Source of the DNA: Erythrophleum ivorense
Lineage: Eukaryota > Streptophyta > Magnoliopsida > Fabales > Fabaceae
Direction: 5' to 3'
Assembly: GCA_026724425.1 (NCBI GenBank)
Contig: JAIUCV010001126.1
Span: 62,001 to 126,000 of the forward strand
DNA length: 64,000 nt
Position numbers and translations under genes: made by a program
Notes under the pieces: model-generated
Seen by the model: only the letters and a program-made list of their open reading frames with translations
What the model was told of the DNA's origin: nothing
Database searches by the model: none
Shown here: positions 1 through 12,218 of the stretch, in pieces
Numbering within the stretch: position 1 is the stretch's first letter
Layout of the letters: each line of letters starts with the position of its first letter

Positions 1-2013
1 TGACGCATGTCTTCTCACGCTCTCCTGTTGCGCGTGGTGTTATAAGAAACAGCACCCTGTCGTACGATTGGTCTGTTGTACTACGCATGAGATTCCACGC
101 GCACACATGGATTAGGTTAGGCAACTTTTAAATGATTATTAAATTTAACTTCATTTAGTGGGTCAATTGTCTGTGAACCATGCGTGTAATATACCTTTTC
201 TATTTAACTATGAGTGATTTATAGTAATTGTTATTTTGTATCTTACTATGATATGCTTTACAAATTTGTATACAAAAGTTAATTTCATTTTTATTTTATT
301 TTTATCTCTGTTTGCTATATTTGTAAGTCAACAATCACAACTTATAACAATTATATCTGAAGAGAGATACTTGAAAAAGTTAATTATATACAAGCTCTAA
401 GTCTGTAATAAGGTATGGCCCGTATGGGTGAGACTTGAGAGTGGGACTTGTGCAATTGTGCTGCATTATATAACAAATAAATCAGTGACTTTTTTAGGTC
501 TTGATTAACTATGTAGTAGAGTAGTGTGAATGATTAATATTCCATTTCTAGGTTCGGCGTGTGATGTGAAAATAAGGAAGTTAATTAAATCTGATAGGTC
601 AAGTTTATATGATCTAAAAAAAAAAAAAAAAGTTTATATGATCTAAGCGGAATGAGAAAGTTGAGCTTTTTTATTTTAGGTTTATTATATTTACAAAATT
701 CAAAATTGTGTGAACCGAATCCAAAAAAAAACCTCACTCGGTTTAGTATATATTTTTCCGTGATGAATAATACATTTTTATTTAAAACTGAACTGGAACC
801 AAAACTAACAACTATATTAAGCCGCTTCGTAATAGTTTGGCTATTTTGTTTTGCCAAAACTCCAAAGAGCAAAAAGTAATAAATCGAAATCTTTGGCTAT
901 ATGAATTGAACACATATTTATTTGGACTATATCTACTATCTCCTTTTACGGACATGCACCATTTTCCGCCTTATTATCATCCGTGGGTGTACTTAAATCA
1001 AATCTGATTAGAGTTTCTCTAAACTCTTTCCCAAATCATTTTATAAAACAACTAACATTTTATTTTCTTTAATAAATAGCTTATCTTTATAACAATATCA
1101 AAATTCTAGAAAGAAGACCAAAATTAAATGGATTTGGTAGTGGCCAACCCCTCAGCACCATCTTACATACTTTAGGAAATAAGAAAAAATGAGATAAGGA
1201 ATTAAGTGAAACCAGACAAGAACTGTCCCCTTGATCTTTGCATCAATTTTTTTGGATTTTTAAAAGCTTAAGAGGCCAGGGAAGCACAAAAGAAGGTTTC
1301 AATATCTTTTTCTTGAAAAATAACATCTTAAAACATTTTTTCAATACCTTGCGAAAAGCAGTATGATTTAAAGCGCGGAATCTTCCTTTATAAAAATTAT
1401 CATTGAGGGAAGAATAAGTTAATTCATGAGCCATGTGATGCCCATGTTTTATGACAAATTCCCCCGGCCCCCTCTATATATATATATACTATAAATTAAT
1501 TTTTTTAAATCTACATTTATAACTTTTGCAGTAAAAGTTATTAACTCATCAATTGACTAGTTATCACACACAAAAAAACTCATCAATTAATTGACTCAAT
1601 TGTAACAAAGGTGTGTGTTATTTAATTTACCAGCTGAAGTCCATTAGAGAAGCAACACCGAAAAAAGGTTCGGCGAGGTTATTGTTGATGTATGTGTTAG
1701 CTTATAAAGTTACTAGTGTCTTACCCGCACAGCAGTGCAGTGCAGGATTATGTTTTTGTTTTTTGTTTTTTTTCTTCTTTTTATAACATGTTTTAGTTTT
1801 AGTGTTAGTTTAAGAATTGTATGTTCTTTTCTGTTAAAATTGTCAAGTATGTTGTTAATTTGAATATGGATTTTTGTATTAAGTAATTCAAATTTTGCAG
1901 TATTGACTATTGATTATATTGTCTTTATTTATTAATAATTAAAAAAAAATACAATAACCAAACACATGTACAAACAATAAAAATATTGCATCATGGTTAT
2001 GTTATAACTGTTA

Positions 2014-2437
2014 TCCCTAATATACTAAAAGAGAAACATTTTTAAAAATTAACATTTCTCTCATGTGGTATTAACAACTTTGCCATGCTGAGGTGTCATC
2101 ACCAGGTTCATTTTCAAGACAAATCTAAAAAAAGAATAACAATTTAAATGTAGTCATTTAATTTGTTATTTTATTATACTATAATCATTTGATTTTTATG
2201 TTTTTTCACTCAATTTTATCATATGTAATTTAGGACTATGATTAATGTTTTATTTTGTTTTTTACCTTTTTAAAAAATTATTTAAAATGTTTAATTTTCA
2301 CACTGTAAAACGAAGATAAGAACCAAACCATCAAATTAATATGTCGCATAAGATTTCGAGTTATGTAAATAGACATCTTTAAGTTAAAAAACATTAGAGT
2401 AAAATATCACCTCGTGCAGGGCGCGTGTCCAACCCTA
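2014..2437 (+). mobile_element. short non-autonomous Helitron-like element
   Basis: The element begins with TC directly after an A, in a sequence (TCCCTAATATACTAAAAG) resembling the 5' ends of Arabidopsis ATREP-type Helitrons. It ends in CTAA followed by T. About eleven bases before that end a short hairpin can form (CGTGC, loop AGG, GCGCG, one wobble pair). A-T flanks, a 5' TC, and a 3' hairpin plus CTRR are the Helitron hallmarks. It is about 424 bp with no coding capacity. The hairpin is short, so the 3' end is less certain than the 5' end. Confidence 0.45.
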
Positions 2438-2536
2438 ATACTAACTTAATCCAGAATCTGAATAGCTCCAAACTTTTATATACTCTTGAATAAAATATGT
2501 TTGTTGTTCCAGTTTAATAAAAAATGAAAAAATACA

Positions 2537-2643
2537 TGGATAGACTTCAAAATCATGTAATGACATTATGTAGAACCCGAAACAAAGAAGTGGATAGACT
2601 TCAAAATCATGTAATGACATTATGTAGAACCCGAAACAAATAA
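2537..2643. repeat. tandem repeat, 54-bp unit, two copies
   Basis: A unit beginning TGGATAGACTTCAAAATC at 2537 recurs at 2591 and is nearly identical for its whole length. The spacing is 54 bp, a multiple of three, which gives a short minus-strand frame a repeated peptide. That frame has no family resemblance and is not called as a gene. Confidence 0.8.
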
Positions 2644-3759
2644 ATGTGTTGTGTTGTCGACATATCATATTTGCAATAATTACAAATTGGTTTTTGAAAA
2701 TTATTTTTTATTGAGTATGAAAGTTCATTTGATTTGGTATTATCGCTAGTTTTTTTTTATTTTTTACCTTTTTGCAGATTCTAATTAATAATGTATAAAA
2801 CAGAAATCTTTGATTATGGTATTATCTACTCTAATTTTGGTATTATCATCTATAATTGAAACATTTATTTTTAGAGTTTTAGAGGTGGCACATGAACCAC
2901 GAAATTAAAAGAATCAATTGTTGGTTTAAGTGAACCAAACATTGGTTTGATTTAAGTGATATTTTAGATTACTAAATTAACCTTCACTATACTTGTTTCC
3001 AAACAGATTTTATTCATAAAGGGAGATGGTTTTTTGGTCCAAAAAAAGAGATGTACTTCTCAATTAATAATAAAGAGATAATTATGTTAATTGGTGAGTT
3101 GACTATAGTATCAAAGTTCGGGTTAATATAAACTAATTAACGAATTGTGCGGAGAAATAGAGACGTATGTACAACAACTTTCACCAAAACCAATTATTAA
3201 CTCAACTCTTTAAGGATGTAAATTAAACAACAACTGCATTTGTTTTGTATAGATTTTAGTTTATGCAAACGATTTTATTCGGACGACCAGTTTTGAGATC
3301 CAACCCATTAATTTATTCGAGGATGAGCTTGCAGAAAAGACCTGCTTCTGCTTGTTCTTAGAATCGGACGCTTTGCCGACCAAAGACCTAATATTATCTG
3401 TAATGAAAAAAATACTCCTAAATAGTCGTCGGGTTACACTGGACTAGCAGCATTCTACGCAAATCACATAACATTCAAAAATTCCAATCAAATCCATTAT
3501 CCATGCACTCTTTAAACCATGTGTGAGAGCAATATGTTTTCGTGGGCTCGGGCTTTCATTTTCGTGGGCTCGGGCTCGGACATCATGAGCTAGCACTTGC
3601 CAAAAAAGAATGAGCTAGCATTTGTTCTCGATCACACATAATTTTGTTGTTCCATTGACTTGTAAGTGTAGTTAGAGAAATCATTTTTTTTTCCTTAGGG
3701 TAGTTTGTTCTCCTTTTTTCTTTTGAATAGTATAGTGGACCTAGTGGTTGACATAGGCG

Positions 3760-4351
3760 TTGATTGGTAAAGCATTTAGAAGAGCATTAGGCTTATGGAG
3801 CATAAGCAGGGTGGTGCTAAAGCTGTATGCTCTTGACTAATATATATTTTATGTGATTGGGAGAGCGGTGAACTATTTTATTATAAATTTTTGTTAAAAT
3901 ATTTAATGTGTATGTTGATATTTATTTTAATGCATTATATATATTCTATAAATAATATAAGATTTTTCTAATTTTTTATAAATTATTTAATAATTATTTC
4001 ATAATTATATCATATTTAAATTATATTTATTAAATTTTAATGTTATTAAATTATTATTTTATGAATAATACATTAATGATAAAAATAAGTTTCAAAATTC
4101 TAATATTTTAAATTTAATATAAATATAATTTTCAATTTTTTATTATTATAAATAAATAAAATATAATTATTTTAATATTTTTTAATATTTTAAAGGCTCA
4201 ATGCTTTGGGAAAAGCTCCATTTCAAAGCAGAGAGGGAGGAGCAGTTTAGAGAGCATTAGCAGTTTCTAAATGCTCTCCTAAATGCTCTATTAATAAAAG
4301 TTGATTGGATTACAAAGAGCATAATGCTCTTCTAAATGCTCTACCAATCAA
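3760..4351. mobile_element. MITE-like element with 29-bp terminal inverted repeats
   Basis: The left end TTGATTGGTAAAGCATTTAG (3760 on) is the reverse complement of the right end (4323-4351) at 28 of 29 positions. The roughly 590-bp interior is very AT-rich and non-coding. Inner copies of the AAATGCTCT motif near 4266-4290 suggest a subterminal repeat. A GATTGGT terminus suggests a non-autonomous hAT-like MITE, but I could not find a clean 8-bp target duplication, so the superfamily is inferred. Confidence 0.6.
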
Positions 4352-4365
4352 GGTCATAATTGGGG

Positions 4366-5133
4366 TGATTGGTGGTGGCTGTAGAGGCTCTCCACAGCCA
4401 AAAATATTTCTACAGCATGGAAACATAACCAATCATACTTTACATCCCATTTTAAAAGCTACAGCCTAAATTACAAAAAAGGAATATTTTTGGCTGTGTA
4501 TATCAAGAATTCCTAGAGCACAAAAATATGTGCTTTCAACTTTTCTTTTTCTTCTTTCGTTTTATCTTTTCATTTTTTTCCTTACTTAACTTTTGTAATT
4601 TCCATTAAAAATATAACTACATAATATATATGTATCTATATCTTATAAACTTTATTTATATATATATATATATATATATAAACAATAATATATCACTCAG
4701 AAAATATAGACAATAATATATAACACCTTCTAATCTTTATATTATAAATAATGTAGATACTCCAATTGTATAAACTATATTGATTTCATATATAAGTTCT
4801 TCTACATTTAATTTTTAAACTATTATCAAATAATATTTACTTATTACAGTAACATATAATATAGTTGTTAACACATATATTTTTTCGTTTTATATAGTTT
4901 AGGTTTTTCTTATTTATCAATATTAATACTTATTTGGTAATATTAATTTCCTTTCTTATTAGTTATAAAATACAAGAAAAAAAAATAAACTACAGCATAC
5001 AACTAGTATTTAGTTATTTATCAATCATGCTTTCACATTAAAAATCCACTGCCAAAAATCTACAGCTATAGCAAAAATTTATTCAGCCTAAATTCTACAA
5101 CAAAAAACTTAAAGTTACAGCACCTACCAATCA
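4366..5133. mobile_element. second MITE-like inverted-repeat element, adjacent to the first
   Basis: The left end TGATTGGTGGTGGCTGTAG (4366 on) is matched by an imperfect reverse complement at 5115-5133. Further CTACAG / CTGTAG motifs sit just inside both ends. The interior is AT-rich, with a (TA)n run near 4659-4680 and no coding frame. The terminus shares the GATTGGT start with the preceding element, from which it is separated by about 14 bp. The family is inferred from the end sequence only. Confidence 0.5.
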
Positions 5134-6054
5134 TCTCCAATATAAGCATATTGTATATAGTCATTAATATATGCTAATTACAATTGTTTTTTAGTCATCT
5201 ATATATATATATCCCCCAATTTGTGAATATCCATTTGGGATCTTAAATCTCGCATGTCTGAAATCTGAATCCTGATGTGACAATCGCAAGGAGAGGCTGT
5301 ACAATTGTTTCAACAAATTTGGAGCAAAGTGGGATAACTGTGTAAGAGGCTCATATATAGTCTAACAAAGAGTGTCCAAAATTTTCAACTACCTCTCAAA
5401 TAATTTGATTCTCATTTAAGGTTTGGCAGTTAGTATTTGACATTTATATTTAATTTAATATGATTTCTTCAGTTCGTAAGTTTTATAACACTGTTTATAT
5501 TTTGGCATTAATGTCTTGTTATAGAGAAAATCTTGAACTAGGCTTATGTAGAGTATTGAGAAATATATGGTTGGGAATTGGGAGGAGACTTTGTCGTGGC
5601 TCCATTTCTTCAATTAATCGCCGTCGTTTGATATTCTCTTGTAGCTGAAAACGATTCATTTGGATTATTATTATTAATGCTAAGTAATTTTCTTACAATA
5701 AAGTTGGAGAATATATTTTGAATATACAGAGTTTAGACCGCAGTCTTTCTCCGGCCCCCTACTAATTTTATTGGTTAATAATTGTTAGTGTTTCGTACTT
5801 TTGACCTGTCTTGTAATTAAGAATAAATATTTTATACAGTATAACGAAACTACCCAAAGAATATAGAAATTTAAAAATAATAAAAATAGAAAAAAAAAGG
5901 TAAGAAGAAGAACACAGGTCAGCGACTTGGACTCAGGCTTAGGGAGATTCCTAAAAGAAAACGCGGAGACGGAGAAATTGGAAGCTACAGAGAGCACAGA
6001 GCAGAGCAGAGACTAAGAAGAAGCTGAGTCCACTGGGATTGCTATCTCTCTGTA
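5134..6054 (+). promoter_or_regulatory. upstream region and 5' UTR of the kinase-like gene
   Basis: Spacer between the MITE pair and the start codon at 6055. It is AT-rich up to about 5880 and purine-rich (GAAGAAG, CAGAGCAGAG) just before the ATG, as expected of a plant 5' leader. No further gene or convincing TATA box was identified. Confidence 0.4.
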
Positions 6055-8576
6055 ATGGAAGGTTCGCGCTTTTCTTCATAGCTCCTTTCAGATTTCATTT
6101 CTTCCCCGTCTGATAAAACCCTAGATTTTTTCCCGACTTTTCTCTTGCTTTGACTTGAATTTGCTTCTCGAGAACTGGATTTCACACTAATTTTGCTTCT
6201 CGAGAACTGTTTCGTTTCCGAAGCAGGCATTATCGTCTCGAGATTGTCCCTGCCCTAAATCTGATTTCGATAGCATTAGCTTAGTGATAGACCCAAAATA
6301 GAGGCTGATACGAATTGAAATGTGTTGAAATTACTTGGCGACTCTGCCATTAACGTCAGTTTGAAAGCTTGATTGTTCATTCTCTCATTGTCTGCTTTAG
6401 AATTTCTGAGACAATGGCAGATTCTTAAATGATTGGTTGATCAAGTTTGTGAGTCATATTTTTTCTTCTCACAGGTAAATCTCCAGACCTTGAATCCATC
6501 GGGTCTGGTACAACGACAAAGCGATCAAGTGTTTCATCAGGAAGCCGATCTCGTATTCGTCGAGATTTCTTAAGTAGATTCACAGATAGCGAACATTTCA
6601 CAGAAAAGCTTCAAGATTGGTTCGCTTTAGTATTGGAAACCTCAGGAAGCAGCAGCGGACCGGTCTTTGAGGTTCCTTTCGAGTTAGTCGAGCTTCAAAA
6701 GTTTGACTACGCATTGGAAGGGATCTCTTTCCAGCAGCTAACTCGAATGCCAAACGCTGTTTACGCTTCGACTTCGACATCCACCGCTGTGGAGGCAAAG
6801 GCGTATCTAGCAATAGAGGATTTTCTACACGCGACGGTCAAGAGCTTGTGGGAGGCGTTTTGGAGTCAGGACGAGCCAGTTCCTTTCTCTGTAGGTTGTC
6901 TATACAATCAAAACATGAAGTTTTATCAGGCCGAGAAGGCTTTAGCTATTGGGAAGCTCCAAGGTCTTTCTGCGACGGGTGTTTTGCTGAAAAACCCTCG
7001 TCATCCGCACGGGAAATGGGATCACATTCTTGAGCTTGCTCTTCTAAGGCCTGACATTGGGAGCTTTGCGGTGGATAGTGATCATCCGCCTTCTTTACCT
7101 GTCTTAGGCGAGGCTCTATTCTATGCCCTCCGTATACTGATCTCGAGAAGTGTGAGCCGTTTGGATTTCTCTCAGAGCTCAAACTGTGTCTTCCTTCTCC
7201 TCGTTGATTCGCAGTATGGAGGTGTTGTGAAAGTCGAAGGGGATGTAAATAAATTGGATTTCGACGTGAACAACGTTTATGAATGCGCTGCGGACTGGAT
7301 AATGAAGCATTCCAAGATCTCGGTGTCGCCGATTGACAGGGTATGGAACAAGCTCGGGAATGCTAACTGGGGAGACATTGGCGCTTTGCAAGTAGTCTTT
7401 GCGACTTACCATAGTATAATGCAGTATTTTGGGCCACCAAGGCACTCCATTGAAGACTTAGCAGCTGACCATAGCTCTCGCCTTCACTCAAGACGACAAG
7501 AGAGGCAGTTAGGGGATGCTAGTCTCAACGAAAACGGTATGTTTAGGTTCGAGCAGAGAACCATGTCTCCTGAAATCGTCGAAGTTCAAGAAGAAGAATC
7601 AACCAAGATTGAGCCTGAACCGTCGATGAAACTTGAAGTTGGATCGGTTCTGTGGTTGGAGGATTCAAACTATGAAAAAGGCTATCAGATTAACGAAATA
7701 TTGAGTAATGGTACTCTTCCTTATCACATTGCGTCTCCAGTGGATGACGCTGGGAAGTCTGTGTTTCTCTACGTTGGTTCTCCTCCTTCGCAGCTTGAGC
7801 CAGCTTGGGAAGACATGAACTTGTGGTATCAGGTACAAAGACAAACTAAAATATTAAGTATTATGAAACAGAGAGGACTCTCTAGCAAATACTTGCCACA
7901 GCTCCATGGCTCTGGTCGGATCATTCACCCGGGACAATGTCAAAAACCAAGCTCAGGTGGACGGTGTGATCACCCTTGGTGTGGAACTCCTATTCTTGTG
8001 ACCACTCCGGTTGGTGAGACAGTAGCTGATTTGGTAAACGAAGGCCGGTTTGGTCCAGAAGAAGCTATTCGATGTTGCCATGATTGCTTATCCGCACTTT
8101 CTTCCTCCTCTTCAGCTGGAATTCGCCACGGTGATATCCGTCCGGAAAATGTAGTTTATGTCACTTCTGGTGTAACACATCCTTACTTTGTGCTAATCGG
8201 TTGGGGTCACGCGGTGCTTGAGGACAGAGATCGACCCGCGATGAATCTTCACTTCTCCTCGACTTACGCACTCCAGGAAGGGAAGCTTTGTGCTGCCTCA
8301 GATGCAGAGAGCTTGATTTACATGCTTTATTTCTGTTCTGGAGACTTACCTGATTTGGATTCTGTTGAAGGAGCTCTTCAATGGAGAGAGACCTCTTGGT
8401 CAAAGAGATTGATTCAGCAGAAGCTCGGTGATGTCTCGACCGTTTTGAAAGCGTTTTCTGACTACGTTGACAGTCTATGTGGGACACCATATCCATTAGA
8501 TTACGAGATTTGGTTGAGAAGATTGAAGAGGAATCTTTCAGAAGATCACGGAAAAGAAATTGAAACTTCAGGCTAA
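6055..8576 (+). CDS. protein kinase-like (degenerate) protein, At2g40980 type
   Basis: Two exons: 6055-6061 (ATG GAA G) and 6475-8576, with a GT-AG intron at 6062-6474, giving about 702 residues. The start is chosen because the 7-base exon joins in phase to a long frame that has no ATG of its own near its beginning. The C-terminal third resembles a protein kinase fold. A catalytic-loop equivalent HGDIRPEN lies near residue 554, with the Asp and Asn kept and Lys replaced by Arg. Where DFG is expected (near residue 578) there is GWG, so the metal-binding Asp is missing and the protein is probably a pseudokinase. The N-terminal half (FEVPFELVELQKFDYAL onward) is plant-specific and of unknown function to me. 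Identity with the Arabidopsis gene is inferred from recalled sequence and gene order. Confidence 0.88.
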
Positions 8577-9108
8577 TATGCTCTTATTCAAGAAAACAGG
8601 GATTTTTGTTCAACAATCTAGCAACAAGAAAATGAAGGTCGTTATATATGAAACATTCGATTCCTTTTCAACATTCTTTTAGGTGCTCTCTGCTTAACCT
8701 GTCCGAGACTGGAAAACTTTTCAAGATGAGACGTATCCTTGGTTTTTGCCAGCTCTGGAAAAGTTTGGGACCTTGTTCTGTTCTTGTACAGGATCTTTGG
8801 AATGGATTAGATTCTGTGGCTTATCTTCCTTGTTAATGTTCTGTTTCTTTTCTTCATTATTGTTATTACCTTGAGAGTGATTATCCATTATTTTATTGTA
8901 ATGAGTATTGTAAAGGTGAGAGCTTTTTGTACCCATTTTGACTTGTGTTAGAAGTTTACGGAATTTTTTTTATTTTCTGCTCCGTTGAAGACAAAAGTGT
9001 ATGGCTTTAGAATTAAGAGAGTAGTTTACACAAAGTAATCAAGCAAATTTTTACAGGCGCAAAGATTCCACAACAGATCTCTGTTCTGATCCATGGGTTT
9101 TTGTTTTC
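8577..9108. other. convergent 3' untranslated regions
   Basis: This 530-bp gap separates the 3' ends of the kinase-like gene (+) and the DHHC gene (-). It is T-rich and AT-rich as expected for two plant 3' UTRs. No other gene is seen. Confidence 0.6.
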
Positions 9109-10905
9109 CTATCTCGATCTCAAATCAAAGCTCGAGTTTCTTGATATATTCCCCGGTTCTTGAATCCCCGGAATGTCAAACGTGTTGGTGATCTCTCCGG
9201 TTCCTTCACCTAAACCTTTCTTCTTGACAGTTTCTTGTATGTTTTTGTTGTTGTTGTTGTTGTCATACTCCATTGTCTGGAGACGCAAACCGCCTTTTCC
9301 ATTTTTACAACCGCCAATTTCCATTTCCATATCATATTTGTCTCCTCGGGGTCCAAACGCTCGGTCTAGCTCAGATGCAATGGATCCAACCTCCACGTCA
9401 GGTTCCTCTGGAGCCAAGTCTCTGAAGTTGATCATGGGAGGTGGGATTCTAGCAAAGAACAACTCAAATAGGTTCTTGAAGAAACCCTTTGCGTAAGGGT
9501 TTTCTTTATTGTCGTATCGGTACCGGAAATTCTCATAAGTCGTCTGCAAAATATGTATATTCAGAAATAAAAGAGTCAAAGATACAAAGACCAAAAACAA
9601 ACGTATTTGCAAAGAAAATGCAAACAGAGCAGCAATAAGGATCTTGCCTGATTGGTGCAGATGAGGTACAAGTGGAAAACAGTGAGTCCACCAACAAACC
9701 AGACGACGACGAAGCAGTAGAGGATGAGAATAATAAATATAATGTCGTTTGTGATGACCGCCATTAACAACATCTTGCCGTGTACCTCAAGCACACTGAC
9801 CCATGAGAACACAAAGACGTACAAGCAGAGGAGTGTTGAAGTTGATATGAAACATATGAAGTATGGATAGTTTCGCTGCAAAGACCACAGTTTAATTTAT
9901 AACAACATGTTAAATCTCAGATCCTACACTCACACTTTTTTGTTTCCTGAGATTGAAGACTTACTAAAGCTATGCATTGGCCAACCCATGGACAGTGGTG
10001 ATCAAACCTTTGAACACAGTTGTTACAGATTGAGCAGTGAGAGGCGCGAGGAGGACGGTAAAGCAAACATGTATCACAGAATTTAACTTTGACAGTGTAT
10101 CCATTCACTATTATATCTTTTGTTCGAGGTATCTTTGTGTCACCGAGTTTTTTGTTTACCCACTCTGAGGATTGAGTGACCATATCAAGCATTTCTGCTT
10201 CAGGTGCTTCTTTGTTCCTTGGGATGATCCCGGGGTCTCTTGATGACGTCAAGAAGAGAAATGTGAAATCCTAAGAAAATGTTGGTACACACAAAGACAG
10301 AAAGTAAGTAAAAGAAAAACATAGCTCACAAAGAGTAAGAGACAGAGTTATATATGGTTTTTACCAAGACAGTGAGCAAAAGTGCACCCATCAATACAAG
10401 AGAGTGGAACCAAGGAAAGCGTTTTCCGATCATAAAAGACATCCGTATGCAGAAAGTGAGAGCCGGACCTCCAATCATAATTGCTGTCAGAAGAAGAGAA
10501 GATGCATCTGGACCAAATACTAGTCTCCCTCCACAATAAAATTTCTGAAACATGAAACAAGGAACAAGACAAGTCAAGCTGCTTCAGACATTGCAGAAAA
10601 CAGCAAAAGATTGCATATCACTCTTTTGACTAGCTATTTCCAAAGCTAAAGACCAAAACAAAGGAGAATGTAACTGAGCTAAATTTCTTCAGACATAACA
10701 AAAACTTTTTTTTTTGTTTTAAGAAATTCAAAAAATTTTAAAAAAAACCATTAGCGTGATGGAGAAGGCATACATTGTTGCCGGGCCAGAGTTGGTAGAT
10801 CCTCTTGGGTTTAGGATCGTGAGAAAACACGGTGTCATCGTCTTCGGAAGGAGCACTATGAACATGACAGCTTTTCTTCTTCCTCCCCATCACCATCTTC
10901 TTCAT
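9109..10905 (-). CDS. DHHC-type palmitoyl (S-acyl) transferase, At2g40990 type
   Basis: Five exons on the minus strand: 10774-10905, 10365-10544, 9965-10270, 9648-9875 and 9109-9543, giving about 426 residues. The protein attaches palmitate to cysteines of target proteins at a membrane. The cysteine-rich domain is complete and ends DHHCPWVGQC, with DHHC at residues 194-197. The downstream TTYE motif (TTxE in the family) spans the last exon junction at residues 283-286. Four hydrophobic membrane segments are visible: two in exon 2 and early exon 3, and two in exon 4. The N-terminal motif RIYQLWPGNN is typical of plant members. The last intron has a GC donor (CAG|GCAAG at 9648/9647), needed to keep the conserved NQTTYENFRY sequence. 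The start is the first in-frame ATG after an upstream TGA. The C-terminal tail is Asn-rich and probably disordered. Confidence 0.92.
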
Positions 10906-11532
10906 ATTCTTCTTCTTCTTCTTCTTCTTCCTCAAGCCTCAGGCACAACGACGAAACGCCCAAAACGTAATCTCCATTTTCTTCTAAGAGCGTCTTCGTT
11001 GTCGCGGCCAGCGAAAGGAAACCGGAGATTTCAAATCGCTGCCGCCGGGCGTTTGGCTTCTTTCCTCCTCTCCGCAAACTCTCTCTCTGTGTCTCTCTGT
11101 TCCTCTCTCTGCCCTCTCGCCTCCACTCTCCTCCTTTCATTCTAATTAAAGTTTGTTTGTTTCTCTCTCTTCCCCTTAGAGTTTTTTCCTCCGCCATTGG
11201 AAGTTCGTCAACAACACCAACATCCATTATCTTAACATAGTAATCTCCCCATAACAGCAATTTCAAGTTTTATTTTTCTCCTCATTTCTCGCAACTTTCC
11301 TAAACCATAATGTCATTCTTCCATTTGTATTCGGACTCTAATCACGCGCCATTTTCTGTTTGGACAATCAACAATCCAACACCAAAAACTTCGTTGCGCG
11401 CCACGTGTCGTTGATCATGTTAAATGTTATAGGTTGAAAATACCCTGGCTCAATCCAGTCCGTCCGTTTAGAAGATGAAAGCTTATCCAGAAACCAAAAA
11501 TTCGCCAAAGTGAAGAGAAATTCGAAGAAAAG

Positions 11533-11607
11533 ATGGCTCTTCTCAGCTTCTATTCTCCCTCTTTGCTCTCGTCACGGCGTCAATATTCGCCTTTGGCTAC
11601 ACCAGGT
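11533..11607 (+). pseudogene. possible orphan first exon with transit-peptide-like sequence
   Basis: An ATG at 11533 opens a short frame, MALLSFYSPSLLSSRRQYSP and a few more residues, followed by a plausible donor (CCAG|GTACAC). It is rich in Ser, Leu and Arg and poor in acidic residues, as plastid transit peptides are. No second exon could be joined downstream before the DnaJ gene. It may be the remnant 5' end of a moved or deleted gene, or an unrelated short frame. I do not recognise the parent. Confidence 0.25.
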
Positions 11608-11743
11608 ACACTCTTTCTTTCAGTCTTTAAGGTTGCTGTTTCGGTAGAGAAACTACTATTGGATTCTAAGGAACAGCAGTTGATTTTTTTTTTTTTTTTT
11701 TTTTTTTTTTGGGATTGACTTCGAGCTACGATATTACTTGCTC

Positions 11744-11817
11744 TTTTTATAAATAAATTATGGATTTTGACTAATTTCATTTTTATAAATAAATTATGGA
11801 TTTTGACTAATTTCATG
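11744..11817. repeat. 37-bp tandem duplication
   Basis: The sequence TTTTTATAAATAAATTATGG and its continuation to TAATTTCAT occurs twice head-to-tail, essentially identical. It lies just downstream of a long poly(T) run. Replication slippage is the simple explanation. Confidence 0.85.
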
Positions 11818-12218
11818 ACTAATTATCGCATTTGAAATCAATATTTTGGTCGTTAGTATTAAGGTGGGCTTTTGAACATACTTATCATTGGGCCATTGGG
11901 TGTCGGCCCGGCTCAATATCTTTAAATATCAAACAAGTTTAATAAAAAAAAAGAAATTAATTGAGGGATGTTCGAGTTCGGTCTGGAGGAAGCGGCCATT
12001 GAAGCGCCACGAAGTCTCCTCTTCTTCCTCTAGAACAGAGTGCGATTCTTCATTATTCCAATTCCCTTTATCGATGTTACCCACACGAGCGCAGATTTAT
12101 ATACACCAATCTTTCTACATGTATACGCTTAGACGCACAAGCAATCGATCATATAAATTTCAGTTGTTTGCGATTCTGATTTAGATTTTGATCGGTTTGA
12201 ATATTTCGGACGGTCGTC

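Larger units (their letters stand above)
1..3759. other. AT-rich intergenic spacer without a recognisable gene
   Basis: No open frame here looks like a protein and no splice-joined exons were found. The stretch is rich in A/T runs and holds a short Helitron-like element and a two-copy 54-bp repeat, described separately. The short frames near 585-880 on both strands overlap each other and have low-complexity translations, so I do not call them genes. Confidence 0.7.
10906..12218. promoter_or_regulatory. divergent promoter region between DHHC and DnaJ genes
   Basis: About 1.3 kb between two divergently transcribed genes. The DHHC side (10906-11200) is a (CTT)n / (CTCT)n leader typical of plant 5' UTRs. 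A G-box/ABRE-like CCACGTGTC occurs at 11401-11409. A poly(T) run lies at about 11683-11710, and a 37-bp tandem duplication and a possible orphan transit-peptide exon are listed separately. Confidence 0.5.

Noticed and set aside
10856..11266. 136-codon minus-strand frame and 129-codon plus-strand frame upstream of the DHHC gene
   Set aside because: Both translate the (CTT)n / (CTCT)n leader and overlap DHHC exon 1 in the wrong frame; low-complexity Glu/Arg or Ser/Leu runs.
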